Positions 1 to 13,043 of a DNA stretch of 64,000 bases are shown in pieces. Both the position numbers and the translations under genes were made by a program. The DNA comes from Pholiota molesta (lineage: Eukaryota > Basidiomycota > Agaricomycetes > Agaricales > Strophariaceae). Below the pieces are notes generated by a model, which made no database searches, was not told the DNA's origin, and saw only the letters and a program-made list of their open reading frames with translations. Within the stretch, counting starts at the first letter, position 1; each line of letters opens with the position of its first letter. The stretch spans positions 124,001 through 188,000 of the forward strand of contig JACGCK010000080.1 of the NCBI GenBank assembly GCA_014925825.1, written 5' to 3'.

Positions 1-1074
1 TGCCTCAAGCGGCAGAGAGAAGCGTGCCAAGATCCCAATTTGGAATTTGCGTACGACAAGACTGGAAAGCTAAAGATTCCCGGATACCCGATTTTCGAAT
101 GCAACGACTTTTGTGGCTGTGGAGACGAATGTCGCAATAGAGTGAGCTTTGATATAAACTACAACTTTGGGAACCAATCTCATCTCGTCTTTAGGTGGTA
201 CAACACGGAAGAAAAGTTTCAGTGGCTATTCGGAAGACGCCTGCCAAGGGATGGGGTAAGTCGAATGAAGCTCAAAATATTTCATTCAATTTCTAAACAA
301 CTAAATCGTAATTCAAGGTGTCTTCGCTACCAAGAAAATTCTCGCGGGTACTTATATTGGTATTTACGCTGGGGAATTGATTACAGATGTAATTGCTCAA
401 CAGCGAGGAGTGTAGGTTTTATTTTCTTACAAGCTCTGATTTTAGCAATCGCGAAGTTGCGACTAATACGGGCCTCTATAGCAAATACAACAAATTTGGT
501 CGCACATATCTCTTTGACATCGATTTTCATCACCTCAGAGATTCCGATGACCAAGATTGGACCAATCAATTTACCGTGGATGCCTACCACGCCGGAAATG
601 TAAGCACGAATCATTAATAACGAGTAAAGAACCTTTATTCATCTTGTTTTCCTAAGTTTACGCGCTTTCTTGTAAGCCAAAAAATTTGCATTTCAGTAAA
701 TGCATTAACCAAAAATGGACCCAAAATTTAGAACCATTCCTGTGATCCCAATAGCCGGCTATTTGCCTGCTACATTAATGAAGGAAACATACAAAAACCA
801 TTGCTTGCCATCTTCTCTCTTCGGGACATTGAACCAAACGAGGAGATTTGCTTCAATTACAATGGCAATTATCCGGATGATGATGAGGACGAGAATGACA
901 AGCCTGCCAGCCAAGACCCCAATGAACAAACTCCTATGGAACCTGACTCAAGAGATATTATTTATGAAAAGTGTATGTGTGGTGCTTATAACTGTACAGG
1001 TATGTCCACTTTACCTTTCTTTCTCTTGGTTATTGTTTAATTAGCTTGCAAAATAAGGTCAAGTGTTCAAATAG
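1..1074 (+). CDS. SUV39/Clr4-type SET-domain histone lysine methyltransferase (5' truncated)
   Basis: The N-terminus lies outside the window. Proposed exons are 1-141, 195-255, 318-411, 446-599, 657-671, 732-999 and 1058-1074. Reading starts in the cysteine-rich pre-SET (CGCGDECRNR). It continues through the SET start (KGWGVFATKK, GTYIGIYAGE), the catalytic core (FTRFL joined to NHSCDPN, then EEICFNYNG) and a post-SET with the CxCxxxxC pattern (CMCGAYNC), ending QVFK-stop. The cysteine-rich pre-SET and post-SET are typical of the SUV39/Clr4 family, which methylates histone H3 lysine 9 in heterochromatin; substrate here is inference. FTRFL is supplied by a 15-nt exon, and the proposed intron 412-445 is only 34 nt. 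An acidic insert (DDDEDEN) separates SET from post-SET. The chromodomain, if any, would be off the left edge. Confidence 0.9.
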
Positions 1075-1522
1075 CCATGGTTCACCATTCTGGCTTTGTA
1101 CTCCTCTAATGCCAAAATGCCTATGATGGAACTTGCATCAAACTACCAAATTTATCTAATCTCTGCACTTAGTGGAGTGTGTTCTTCAGAAGATACTGAG
1201 ATATTCTCTTATCAAATTTTTAAAAAGCACCCAAATCATGAAATTGAAGGAGCTGAAAAGCCGTTAGGGACCACAAACATCAAGAGAAAATGCAAGTAAT
1301 GATGTACAGACACTGCAGAAAAGGAATTATCTATATCCATAATAGCGACGCATAGCGGTATGGACTACGACGGATTTATAAGTATGCAATAGAAGGGATC
1401 TTCTAACATGCCATTCAATACACGCCAACAAGAACAGAGATACACCGACACGATCAAGACACGATGATGATAATGTATGATGATACACATAATGATAACG
1501 AAGAGCGAAGAAAAACCCAAAG
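1075..1522. other. Convergent intergenic region
   Basis: This is the 3' side of both flanking genes, which end towards each other. No coding exon, RNA or clear repeat is visible; AT-rich stretches could serve as polyadenylation regions. Confidence 0.5.
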
Positions 1523-2799
<1,277 letters not shown>

Positions 2800-3078
2800 C
2801 TGTTTGGAGTGAGTGGCTTTGTCAGAGCGGGAAGGCCCATGGAGCTTGGTGTATGGCTTACTGAAGAGAGAACGGAAGGCGGCATCTTGGGACGCGGGAG
2901 TTCGCGACTCGGATATGGGGATGAAGATGGTTCAGGAGGAAGAGTTCTGACTTCAAGTTCTGGGAGGACAAGGCTGGGCTATTGGGGTCACGCGGATGAT
3001 GCGCCTCCTTGTAACCACACGGCCCGTGGGATAGGAGCATCAGCCCATTTTAAAATGTCTACTAGGTTGCTGATCACT

Positions 3079-3166
3079 GGTGCTATAGTGTAGTGGTTAT
3101 CACTCGGGATTTTGATGCTAAACTATCAACCTTCCCGAAACCCAGGTTCGAACCCTGGTAGCACCT
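3079..3166 (+). tRNA. tRNA-Gln(UUG) with 16-nt intron
   Basis: Acceptor arms GGTGCTA and TAGCACC pair perfectly. The D arm and the T arm (CCAGG-TTCGAAC-CCTGG) are intact. The anticodon stem CGGGA/TCCCG frames a loop with anticodon TTG at 3112-3114. The extra 16 bases at 3116-3131 sit one base 3' of the anticodon, the canonical position of eukaryotic nuclear tRNA introns. Confidence 0.93.
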
Positions 3167-3838
3167 TTCTACCCATGGGTTTGTATGTATTCCATGAATT
3201 TTTTGATTGCCTTTTTATTATGCTCGGAAGCCGGCAGCGTTTTGAACTTCTGAAGGAACAGTCTTCCAGATGCCCTCCCTCATGCATCATGTCTCGCTAA
3301 TCCGCACTTATTGGGCCGACAAAATCAGACTAACTACTTATCTTTGCTACGTAGGTATACGATACAATGGATGCGATGCATTCCAATACACTGCTAAAGG
3401 AAGTTTCGCGGTCCATCCGCCGCTAACAAGGTAAGAACGAATGATGCACGATAGTATACAAAGGGTCGTTGCGGTGGAGGAGGCACCGACGACGCGCCAA
3501 TTTCTGAGCATTCGGGGTTGTGGATGATGTTTCGACTGGGACAGGAGGGAGAAGCAACGAAGAAAAGAGGAATTGTTCAACCGAACACTCAGGAACCCGA
3601 CAGGCGGTCGACGCGCGATGGAAGTAAAAGAGGAGAGAGATAACAGACGAACAGACGCGGAGGTAATAACAGAACGACAGACGACAACGAGAGGACAGAC
3701 GAGATGAGGGAGGATGAGAGGAAAGGAATAATCGAGTTGAGATCCAGGATGATGACGGCAAATGTTAGCTATGAAATAGAACTCTGAAAATCGTAGGACA
3801 AGAGGAGGTCGGAAGGGGGGAAGGAACCTGATGGGAGA
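3167..3838. other. Intergenic region after tRNA-Gln
   Basis: Short T runs follow the tRNA (the T6 near 3200 is the likeliest RNA polymerase III stop). The rest is the 3' flank of the Mo25 gene. No gene was recognised. Confidence 0.4.
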
Positions 3839-5238
3839 TCATAGGTTCTGGATTTGGACGATCAAGAACTGTTTCTCGTCACTAAATTGTTCATCTGTTG
3901 ATGCGCACAAAGGACGACGAGAAATTCAGATAAAAGAATATGAGAATACTGCGTGTACTCACCCTCCTTGTCGTTATGGAATGATTTCAGGAAATTTAAC
4001 AACTTCTCCTTGTTTCGTCTGAGAATACTCTCGATCTGTGGTGGCTTCTTGGGATTCGCCACAAACACCTGCAAGGTATGTCAGCGCCAGCTCTACAGAT
4101 ATGCTACCGAACAAAAACATAATTTTCAAAATACGAACCTTGAACACGTGGAACGCTTCGAACTGAATATTCTTGCTCTTATCTCGTAGCAAATTCATCA
4201 TCATCTTCAAGTTGGCTTCATTCGCGATATACCGCGTCATGACGTTGAAATTGGCCCGATCCAAAAGAATCTCGCCCAGCAGCTTCAACGATTGTCGTTT
4301 CGTCACGTAATTATTCGACAGAATCAGGGTTGTGAAAGAGGAGAAAAACTGTGGGCGGCATTTTGAGTCGGTAATCAAAAGAAGATAGAGAGCACAGCAT
4401 ACTCTGTCGTAATTCTTATCGAGGTATTCAGCCACCATCGGCTTGTGCCGTGTCAGTGTTTCCTTTAGGTTGGCAAATGCATCACAGGAGATCCCAAAGG
4501 TCGTCGTTTCGATGTAGTGAGGATACTTGTAGAACCTAACAGTATCATCATGTCACTTCACATCAGCGTGGCATGCACAACAGCGAACTCACTCATCGGA
4601 GTAAAGGAGGATCTTGCATAGCTGCTCGTGCCTCAGCATCTCCTTGAGCACCATCCCCGTGTTCAGCGCGACTTCCTCGTTCTCGTACCCCGCGAGCGCT
4701 GCGAAGATGACGTCCGGTTTCCCAGAGAGGTACTCCACCGTCGGCCATCGCGAGCCAATCTGGCGCCGCAGCAGGTTGTTAAAAATCTGGACCACGTCCT
4801 TCCGCGCCTCGAACTCGAATCGCGAGATGTTCGTGACGAGCAGGAGCAGCAGGTCCGTGTTGTACGTCTCCTGCGCCAATTGCGCGACAAGCTCTGGGGC
4901 TGGTTCTAGGCGGGTCGCAATGGAAAGGGGGTGCGTCCAGTGAGTCAGGGGTTCACTCGGGACGATAGACGGCCAATCACCCACCTCCGTCGCCGTATAG
5001 GATGCCCTTGATGTGCTGCAGGTTCTTGGACACATCCTCACTGGCCTAGGGCGGTCTAACGCGTAAGAAGTCACGTTCGAGACGACAGCCCGGACGCTCC
5101 GGGCTGATTCAAAAGATACCCAACGCACCTTCCGCCTTGTCTCCCCCCAGGTGCCCCAGACTCCAATCGGTTTATAGCATCACGAAGGCCACGCACAAGA
5201 TCGGGTGGTGTTCTCGGTTTTGTCTTGAAGAAGTTCAT
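3839..5238 (-). CDS. hymA: Mo25/HymA (CAB39-like) scaffold protein
   Basis: Seven exons on the minus strand (5238-5129, 5040-4985, 4905-4593, 4535-4403, 4348-4139, 4068-3963, 3894-3839) give 327 residues, close to the 330-340 usual for Mo25. The start [20 protein letters not shown] matches the family N-terminus. Conserved blocks follow: [55 protein letters not shown], and FVANPKKP. The last exon gives the short acidic end [18 protein letters not shown]. Mo25 proteins are helical-repeat scaffolds that activate STE20/GCK kinases in the MOR/RAM polarity network. The founding fungal member, HymA of Aspergillus, is needed for conidiophore development. All exon phases agree. Confidence 0.95.
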
Positions 5239-5800
5239 CGGTCACGGACGGCGTATATAGAAGCTCTATGCGGTATATGTGGGTATAAAGGAAGAAAAAT
5301 GTATACAACAGCGACAAAGGAGAGATGAATGTGGTGAGGAACAAGTGAGAGTTTCGCCCCTTGGCAGCAGTCCAGATCCGTACTGCCAGGCGGAGCCGGT
5401 TGATTCCCTAATTTGGATATCAACTTGGTTTGTGCTGTCCCGGCCCGTGATGCCGCGTCCGACGTCGCGACTGTTTCGCGTTTCGCGCATCATTCCTGCG
5501 TCATTGTCAAGCCATGTCGAATTGTAGTCAGAATCCGAGCAGGTTGAGGTTGTTCTTCTATTGAGAACTTTTGACTCAGTAGTGACACTTGTCAAAAAAG
5601 GACTTCTCGACATCCTCATGATTCAGACAGTCGGGAATAATGTCGTTCAGACCCGACATTAACGAATTCTTTGTCAAATGTCCCCAAAATAAAATGAAGT
5701 CTATGTTTCTACATGGAGAGCAGTATTACAACTGAGCAGCGAGAAAAAGAAAAAATCTCGCATGTGTATTAGGAATCAAGCTATGATTAAAACGATCACC
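5239..5800. other. Intergenic region
   Basis: This is the upstream side of the Mo25 gene and the 3' side of the first AIF-like gene. Open frames are short and show no family resemblance, so nothing is called. Confidence 0.4.
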
Positions 5801-7088
5801 TCACGACGTCAAGCCCAAGCTCTTGCGGACCTTCGTAATGAAGAGGTCCTTGGATTTCATAGCAGAAGACACCCAGTCTCCAAAAGTAGGCCCCCAGAAT
5901 ATTTGCCAGTATGTAGCCCCACGATCCTATGAAACAGACATGTTAATAGCCAGATAAAGACACGAATCCATAAGGTAAACACTTACCTTGCCGTTCGTAA
6001 TGAATATCAACTCGTAGGAACCACGGTATAGATCGCTCGGTTGTTGGTTCTTGAGCAGGGTGACAATGTTGTTGGCGATGACAGATGCATGCGCTGGGTA
6101 TTTTGCGACCTGCTTCTGCTCGTCCCATTCGATCGCGTCACCACCCGCGAATATGCGAGGATAGTTAAAGACTTGGAGCGTGGAAGATACTCTGATATGC
6201 TGAGTCTCAGAGAGTGTACCAGGTGCGAGGGTAACAAATCCTGTGTTTGGTTTCGGGCCACGGCAAGGAATCTAAGTTTCGTGAGCACAAGTCAAAGCAA
6301 GACACGAAGCGATAGGTTTCCTTACTACTAAGTCAGCAATGATCCTCTTGCCATTGCGCGTCTTGATAACTCCAGATTCCGAGGGCTCCAATTCATCTAC
6401 CCAATCATTGAGCACGATTTCGATACCCCGACTGCGGAGGCCCTTCGCTACGTCTTTGCGGAAACAGTTTGGGTAAGCGTCGTTGAGAAGCAAATCTTGT
6501 CCGTGTACGATGGTCACTTTCTTTTCCGGCCAGAAATCCTTCATCTCTCCCGCATATTCTGCGTCCACTTACAATCAAATCCACGAAAAATGAAAAATTG
6601 TAGAACTTACCTGCTGCGACTGCTCCACCACCCACCAACACGATATCATGAGCGTTCTTGAACTTCTCACGCCAGCTACTCAAATGCTCCGTCGTCTCCT
6701 TCTTCGTATCAGGGATATTCAATGGCCCCTCCCAAACGCTCCCAGGGGTCAACACAAGGATCGAATACTCGACCGTCTCGCCCGACTCCAGAGTCAGCAC
6801 CCCGGGCTTGTCCCCCTCCTCCGACGCGATCGACGCGACCTTGCCGATGATGAACTGCCCGTTCCCGTTGTGCAAGGTATAGTTGTACGTGATGTGCGCG
6901 CGGTCCTCGAGGTGGCCTTCGTCGGTGACCGACATCCGGACCCACGCGGGCAGGTGCGTGTAGTACGGGCGCGCGGTGACAAGCAGGAGGTTGTACTCGT
7001 CTGGCCGGAGCATGGAGGAGAGCAGGCGCGCGACCTGCGCGCCCGCACCCCCCGCACCGACGATCACGACGTTAGGACGACCAGCCAT
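5801..7088 (-). CDS. AIF/AMID-like FAD-dependent NAD(P)H oxidoreductase, copy 1
   Basis: Four exons (7088-6611, 6558-6326, 6271-5987, 5926-5801) give 373 residues from MAGRPNVV; an in-frame ATG nine bases upstream is an alternative start. Residues 5-30 form the FAD dinucleotide fold (VVIVGAGGAGAQ). A second, NAD-binding glycine motif is DIVLVGGGAVAAEYAGE, and the C-terminal FAD site is RIFAGGDAIEW. Overall length and motif order fit the AIFM2/FSP1 (AMID) branch of the pyridine-nucleotide-disulphide oxidoreductases, which oxidise NAD(P)H and can reduce quinones. The substrate is not predictable. It is the most diverged of three tandem genes on this strand and has one intron fewer than the other two. 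No targeting peptide is evident. Confidence 0.9.
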
Positions 7089-7869
7089 GTTAAACATCGT
7101 GCCGAATTTTGGGGGTCCTCTGATAAGTGGCAAATACGTGGCAGCAGTAACACCGAAGTCAGATAGCGCTGAGGGGGTGCGAGATGGAGGTAAAGGCAAG
7201 CGGGCGCAGTAGATTTATTATCAGAGAATTGTCGACTGTCCAAAGGGTATATATCCCACGTCGCAGCGCACTCCCCAGGTCGGTATCCCAGGATGACTCC
7301 ACCGTCCTGGAACGGCAAAGGAATTTTCGCCACAACCGGTGTCGGATGTCCTAAGATAAACTCCAAACGTGGGCGCCCATCCCGTGCATTTCGCAGGAGA
7401 TATGTATCACGGAACGCGATATGGGAAGTTGTTCCAGGAGAGACGAACGGCATGCGGAGAACCAAGGATAACCATCATTGGCTATGCATCGGCCCAGCCC
7501 CCTAGTTATCTACAGTCATAGTGGCGGTGTGCAAGGTGTGTACGGATATGAACGTCGAGCGGCGGCTTGGAATGAATGACTTGCGGGCGCAGAGGGGCCA
7601 AGCAAGACGGAATCATCATTGTCGAAGGCATCTGGAAAGGGTCCCGTCTACTGCAAACCGACGTCAATCGGTATCCCACAATAGGTCATTGCAGGCATGT
7701 AGCGTCCACAAATATGTCAGTGTACACACGAGCGGGTGTAACAAAGCAGAAGGATCATTGCCGGGATTCTCAAGCATACTCGATGTCGACGTCAAGTCGA
7801 CGTCGATTGGATCATTGAACGTTGTCTTGCTGGTTTGGCATTGGCCTGACATTGGCCTTGGCAATATTA
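7089..7869. other. Intergenic region between AIF-like copies 1 and 2
   Basis: Upstream of AIF-like copy 1. Several short open frames exist on both strands without family similarity. No gene or RNA is supported. Confidence 0.4.
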
Positions 7870-9489
7870 ATGTCACCAATCGGAGGAAACGCTTTTCACA
7901 TCACATGCTCACGACCAAGCGCGTCGCGTTGAACTGATCAATGCCTGTGTTACAGTGTGTATGCCAGTACATCAATGAGGATAACATCTATTAGAGTGAC
8001 GGGTATCTTTACACAAATGAAATAAGAACTAGCAGCCTAAGGAGAGGACAAAAGACGGAATAATGTAACAAGAACTCATATACATGGTAACAACCGAGGA
8101 ACGGTGGGTATAATAAAGTGCCATCAGCGTAGATGATTCACAACTTCATGTTGGTCTTAAGCATGTCAAATAAGAGGTGTTTCGATTTAATCAGAGCTGA
8201 TAACCAGTTTCCGATGGTGATCCCCCAGAGAATGCCGAGATACCCATTCCCAGCGCTCTACAAAATCTCTGTTAGAAAATGGAAATATACTCGCGAGATT
8301 CAATTAGACGCACCCTTCCATTCGTTACGATGATCATTTCAATCGACCCTTTATAGTTCACAGGCTTTTTCGTGGACAAACCCAAGAGGATGAGGATATT
8401 CTCCTTGATGACGGTTGCGTGAGCCTGCGCTTTGGGGATTTGCTTCTGCTCGTCCCACTCAATGACATCGCCGGCGGCGAAGACGCGCGGATGGTTGACG
8501 ACTTGTAAGGTAGGCTCTACTTTGATGGTCCGACTGGCAGTCAAGACGTCCTGTCCGAGAGATGCTACGAAGTTGGTGTTTGGGCCACCGCCGCGAGCAA
8601 GTACCTAGACGTTGCAGGGTTACTTAGTTATATTCGAAACGGAGGTTTTTTACGGGATGGGCATACCACAAGGTCAGCCTTGATCTGCTTCCCGCTGCGT
8701 GTAGTAACATAGCCCTCCTTGATTTCGACATTGTCAACATAGTCTCCGAGTACGCCGTTGATCCCTCGGCGAGAGTATTGCTTGTTGATGTATTTTCGCC
8801 AGCGTTGTGGGTACGCGCCGTTCATATAGAGAGGTTGGCCGTGAACGATCGTGATACTTTTGTTCTTGATTGGAAGTTAGCAAAAAATCAGCGCAAAGTT
8901 TCAAGGGATAAGCTCACTGGACCAATGTCTTTGATTTCCCCAGCGAGCTCTGAAAAGCGGTATTAGAAATGGTCATGAGAAATATGTATAAACGAGATGA
9001 AATACCCAGTCCAACAGCCCCTCCACCGACGAGAACAATATTCTCCGCTTTCGCGAAACGACTGCGCCAGGAGTTGATGACTTCCACTGCTTCAGCCTTC
9101 GTGTTAGGAAGATCGAGAGGCCCTTCCCACCGAGTTCCCGGGGCGAGGATAAGAATAGAATATTCGACCTTCTCCCCATTATCCAATACAACGTGGCCGC
9201 CTTGGTTGTCCTTTTCGACGATGGAAGTAACGGATCCGATGATCAGTTTCTTGTTCCCGGTGTTGAATTTTTCGCCGAGAGGGAGCAGGATCGTGTCCTC
9301 GAGGTTTCCTTCAGCGCTGACAACCATCCGAAGGGCCGCTTGCTGAGCGGTGAAGTAAGGGCGGGCCGTCACAAGAACCAAGTCATGCCTCGTTGCGTCT
9401 AGATGAGGAGCGAGTTCGTTCCAAGCAGAGATTCCTGCCACTCCGCCACCGACGATGACAATATTCTGGCGTTGTTGGGTCGTCGGCAT
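7870..9489. repeat. Segmental duplication, unit A (AIF-like copy 2 plus 3' flank)
   Basis: Similarity to unit B (11389-13043) covers the whole AIF-like gene and about 270 bp of 3' flank. The flank shares near-identical runs such as AAGCGCGTCGCGTTG and ATCTATTAGAG. The spacing between units is about 3.55 kb. Confidence 0.85.
8138..9489 (-). CDS. AIF/AMID-like FAD-dependent oxidoreductase, copy 2
   Basis: Five exons (9489-9006, 8949-8918, 8864-8667, 8604-8314, 8257-8138) give 374 residues. Motifs are NIVIVGGGVAGIS (FAD, residues 8-20), NIVLVGGGAVGLELAGEIKD (NAD site, the glycine loop split by a 32-nt exon) and RVFAAGDVIEWDEQ (second FAD site). The first 35 residues place it beside AIFM2/AMID-type NAD(P)H oxidoreductases, and it has no transmembrane segment or signal peptide. 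The nearest relative is copy 3 about 3.5 kb away, with identical exon structure and most residues shared. Copy 1 is clearly older. Compared with copy 3, this one reads FTAQQAALRM rather than FTALPAALRM near residue 50. No frame damage is seen. Confidence 0.92.
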
Positions 9490-11388
9490 CTTGTCGAAAA
9501 AAAGGAGCAATGCGTACCGAGTTTCTGTCCGACATGGATGGCTGCGATGGCCTTTTTATTGCGAGAACATATGCTTATGTCAAAGTAGAGATTGACACGG
9601 ATTTGGCCAAACCGCGGATAACCCGTAACCGAAGCAAATCGTAGGATTGTAGCCACCCACGGTTGAATCAGCTTTCCTTCACGCATCCCTTCCCGACTTC
9701 CTCCGGGATGAAACCCGTTCCGGCAAAAAAAAAAATCATTGACATATTCCTCCATAGGGCACCTCAACATTGGATCTGGAGTCTGGACCTCAATTATTGC
9801 AGTATGGCCAGAATTCTACCGTTTAAGTGTTGGCAATCATAGAGATCCTTGCCAGGGGGCATCAGAACAACTGCAGCGGTCATTTATAACCGACAAAGAC
9901 AGATACCGCTTTGAGTAGGTGGGGATTTGGCTGAGTAGAAAAAACATGGATAGACGGTTGGTATCAGGAAAACACAGGGCGGGCGTTAGCATGCATTGAA
10001 GCGGATTGAACGCATCAATATATGAGTAGAGATTCTTGCGAGTGAAGGTTGGACGTCAGGCGTTCGAAAATGGCAAACAATATACCTCAGAAGTATCCAC
10101 ATATTAGACGATGTAAGAGCCTGTTCAGTACGGCGGAAATCACGATAAAGGTTCGGCATTGTAAGAGCAATGCTCCAGTGATTGGCGCGGCGCATGCAAA
10201 TCCGCGTCGGGGAGAATCGTGAGCGACTCGTAGGAGAGTTTTGAAAGGTCAAAGCCAAGCTGCAGCACGGGTGTTCTAAATTGGGTAGAGAGAAAACGTC
10301 AGGCAAATCAATATTGATTGATAAGAAAAATCAACGAGAAAAAATTGACCTTGAACCCGTGTGATTGTCTGGCTTCGGTGGATGCTCGGGGATCCTGACA
10401 AACGCAACAATGCAAGCAGCAATTGCCCTACCATAGAATGAATGGTCCAAATAAAAGATCAAATATTCGATGCGGGCGACGGGATGGAAATGGAATGGGG
10501 CATGGCGAACGAGACTCACAGTGATGACAGCGCAGTAAACGGTAATGGATCGGGTTGAAGCCCCTACAAGAGCCACTAGAGCGGGAGGTGGCGAATATTG
10601 CTGACACCGTCGCCTCTAATTGATTCCTCCAGAGGTAAATAAGCAGAAAGGCTGTACAACATGCAAGTAGGGTTGAAACCTGCTAGCGTACAGAGGATGA
10701 ACGATCAGAGTAAACCTAATTCATGAAATAGTATCCGGGAAGTTTGACAGTAAATTGCTATTGGAATTGGATGCAATTGAGCGGGAGCTCTGGATTGAAG
10801 TATAACAGACCACGTACCGTTGATATAGAGTCGTGCCCGAGCGATTGGAGCCTACAGGTGTCGAATATCCATATACCGCCAATGAGCCAGAGCATGCGGG
10901 GCTGGTGTGTCAACAAATGATTTGGTGGTCGGTACTCGGGCGACTGGAGCAAGCCTGTGTGGTTGAGGAGAGATATATATGCCGGCGCCCGCGCAGATCG
11001 ATTGATCGACGAATGCCGCTGGGGCGATATCCAAGAGTTGGCTATCACTCACGTCGCAAAATTGAGCATATATATCGCAGTGGATCGCGCGCACGAGCAG
11101 AGGCGCAGTGGACATCATGTTACGACGTGCAGAGAGAAAGTATCAACGATGCGTTGGACGTGGCGTCGGCACATTCGGAATATTCCGATCGCTGTTTACC
11201 GCACCGTACACGCCGTCCATCCTCACTGTACGCGTTCAAGTTGTTCTTCCGTGCCAATATCGTGCTCCCAAATATCTTATGCGTGCTTTCTTACTGAGCT
11301 GTTCAGCGCCATCATACATAACCAAGCCTCTTCAGCGTCTGCTCTGTTGCTTAGCGAGGATCTTGCTTTGCCCAAAAGGTGATATAAT
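9490..11388. other. Long intergenic region between AIF-like copies 2 and 3
   Basis: About 1.9 kb with no recognisable gene. Open frames up to about 150 codons occur at 10833-11382, but they overlap each other in different frames, have atypical composition and match no family I know. An imperfect direct repeat (CCGAGCGATTGGAGC / TCGGGCGACTGGAGC) lies near 10840 and 10937. Confidence 0.4.
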
Positions 11389-13043
11389 TGTCACCAATTC
11401 AAATCGGAGGAAATGCTTTTCACACCACATGCTCTCACCAAGCGCGTCGCGTTGCATTGACTGCTTGTATATGCCAATACATACATCAATGAGAATGTCA
11501 TCTATTAGAGCGACGGGTATATATATACTCAAATTAGAATCACCAGTCTAAGCCGAGGATATATAAGATGGAAAGATGTCACAAGAATTTTAGAGTAACA
11601 ACTGAGGCCGGAGGAACAAAAACAGCTATTTAGTGTATGGTATTTTAGAGAATCCCGGTGGGTATAGTGAAGGAGAATCAGCGGAGTTTTATTCACAGAC
11701 CCATCTTGGTCTTCGTCATGTCCACTAAGAGGGTTTTCGATTTAATCAGAGCCGATAACCAGTTTCCGATGGTAATCCCCCAAAGAATGCCGAAGTACCC
11801 AGTACCACCGGTCTATAGAATTTCTGTTAGAAAACGGGAATATACTCGCGTGATTCGATGAACGCACCTTTCCGTTGGTCAAGATGATCATTTCAGCCGA
11901 TCCTTTATACGTCGCTGGCTTTTTCGTGGACAAGCCCAAGAGGATGAGGACGTTCTCCTTGATGACGGCTGCGTGAGCCTGCCCTTTGGGGATTTGCTTC
12001 TGCTCGTTCCACTCAACGACATCGCCAGCGGCGAAGACGCGCGGATGGTTGACGACTTGCATGGTAGGCTCTACTTTGATGGTCCGGCTGGCAGTCAAGA
12101 CGTCCTCTCCGAGAGATGCTACGAAGTTGGTGTTTGGGCCACCGCCGCGAGTAGGTACCTAGGCGTTGCAGGGTTAGTCATATTCATAACGGAGGCTACT
12201 ACGGGATGGGCGTACCACAAGGTCAGCCTTGATCTTCTTCCCGCTGCGTGTAGTAACATAGCCCTCCTTGATTTCGACATTGTCGACGTAGTCTCCGAGT
12301 ACGCCGTTGATCCCTCGGCGAGAGTATTGCTTGTTGATGTATTTTCGCCAGCTTTGTGGGTACACGCCGTTCATATAGAGGGGTTGGCCGTGAACGATCG
12401 TGACGTTTTTGTTCTTTAATAGGAGTTAATAAAGATCTAACGCAAGTTTTAGGGAATAAAGCTCACTGGACCAATGTCTTTGATTTCCCCAGCGAGCTCT
12501 GCAAAGCGGTATTAGAAATGGTCATGGAAAATACAAACGAGGTGACATACCCAGTCCAACAGCCCCTCCACCGACGAGGACAATATTCTCCGCTTTCGCG
12601 AAGCGACTGCGCCAGGAGTTGATGACTTCCACTGCTTCAGCCTTCGTGTTGGGAAGATCGAGGGGCCCTTCCCAGCGATTGCCTGGGGCGAGGATAAGAA
12701 TAGAATATTCGACCTTCTCGCCATTATCCAACACAACGTGGCCGCCTTTGTTGTTGTCCTTCTCCGACTCGACGATAGAAGTAACCGATCCGATGACCAG
12801 CTTCTTGTTACCGGTGTTGAACTTTTCGCCGAGAGGGAGCAGGATCGAGTCCTCGAGGTTTCCTTCAGCGGTGACGACCATCCGGAGGGCTGCTGGCAGA
12901 GCGGTGAAGTAGGGGCGGGCCGTCACAAGAACCAAGTTATGCCTCGTTGCGTCGAGGAGGGGAGCGAGTTCGTTCCAAGCAGAGATTCCTGCCGTTCCAC
13001 CACCGACGATGACAATATTCTGGCGCTGTTGGGTCGTCGACAT
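11389..13043. repeat. Segmental duplication, unit B (AIF-like copy 3 plus 3' flank)
   Basis: Second copy of unit A (7870-9489). Introns, exon phases and the 3' flank are shared, and indels are concentrated in introns and flank. Confidence 0.85.
11693..13043 (-). CDS. AIF/AMID-like FAD-dependent oxidoreductase, copy 3
   Basis: Five exons (13043-12551, 12498-12467, 12413-12216, 12158-11868, 11812-11693) give 377 residues. The FAD motif NIVIVGGGTAGIS, NAD motif NIVLVGGGAVGLELAGEIKD and RVFAAGDVVEWNEQ are intact. Relative to copy 2 it has a few extra residues around VESEKDNNKGG, and reads VPTRGGGPNTNF where copy 2 has VLARGGGPNTNF. The C-terminal exon differs more (KTLLVDMTKTKMGL). Conservation of frame and catalytic motifs in both recent copies suggests both still work. 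All three genes point the same way but each has its own upstream gap, so they are separate transcription units. The next gene upstream is an O-methyltransferase on the same strand. Confidence 0.92.

Noticed and set aside
10833..11382. Overlapping plus-strand frames of about 140-155 codons
   Set aside because: Two overlapping frames, no known motif, no convincing splice context, and unlike neighbouring genes in composition.
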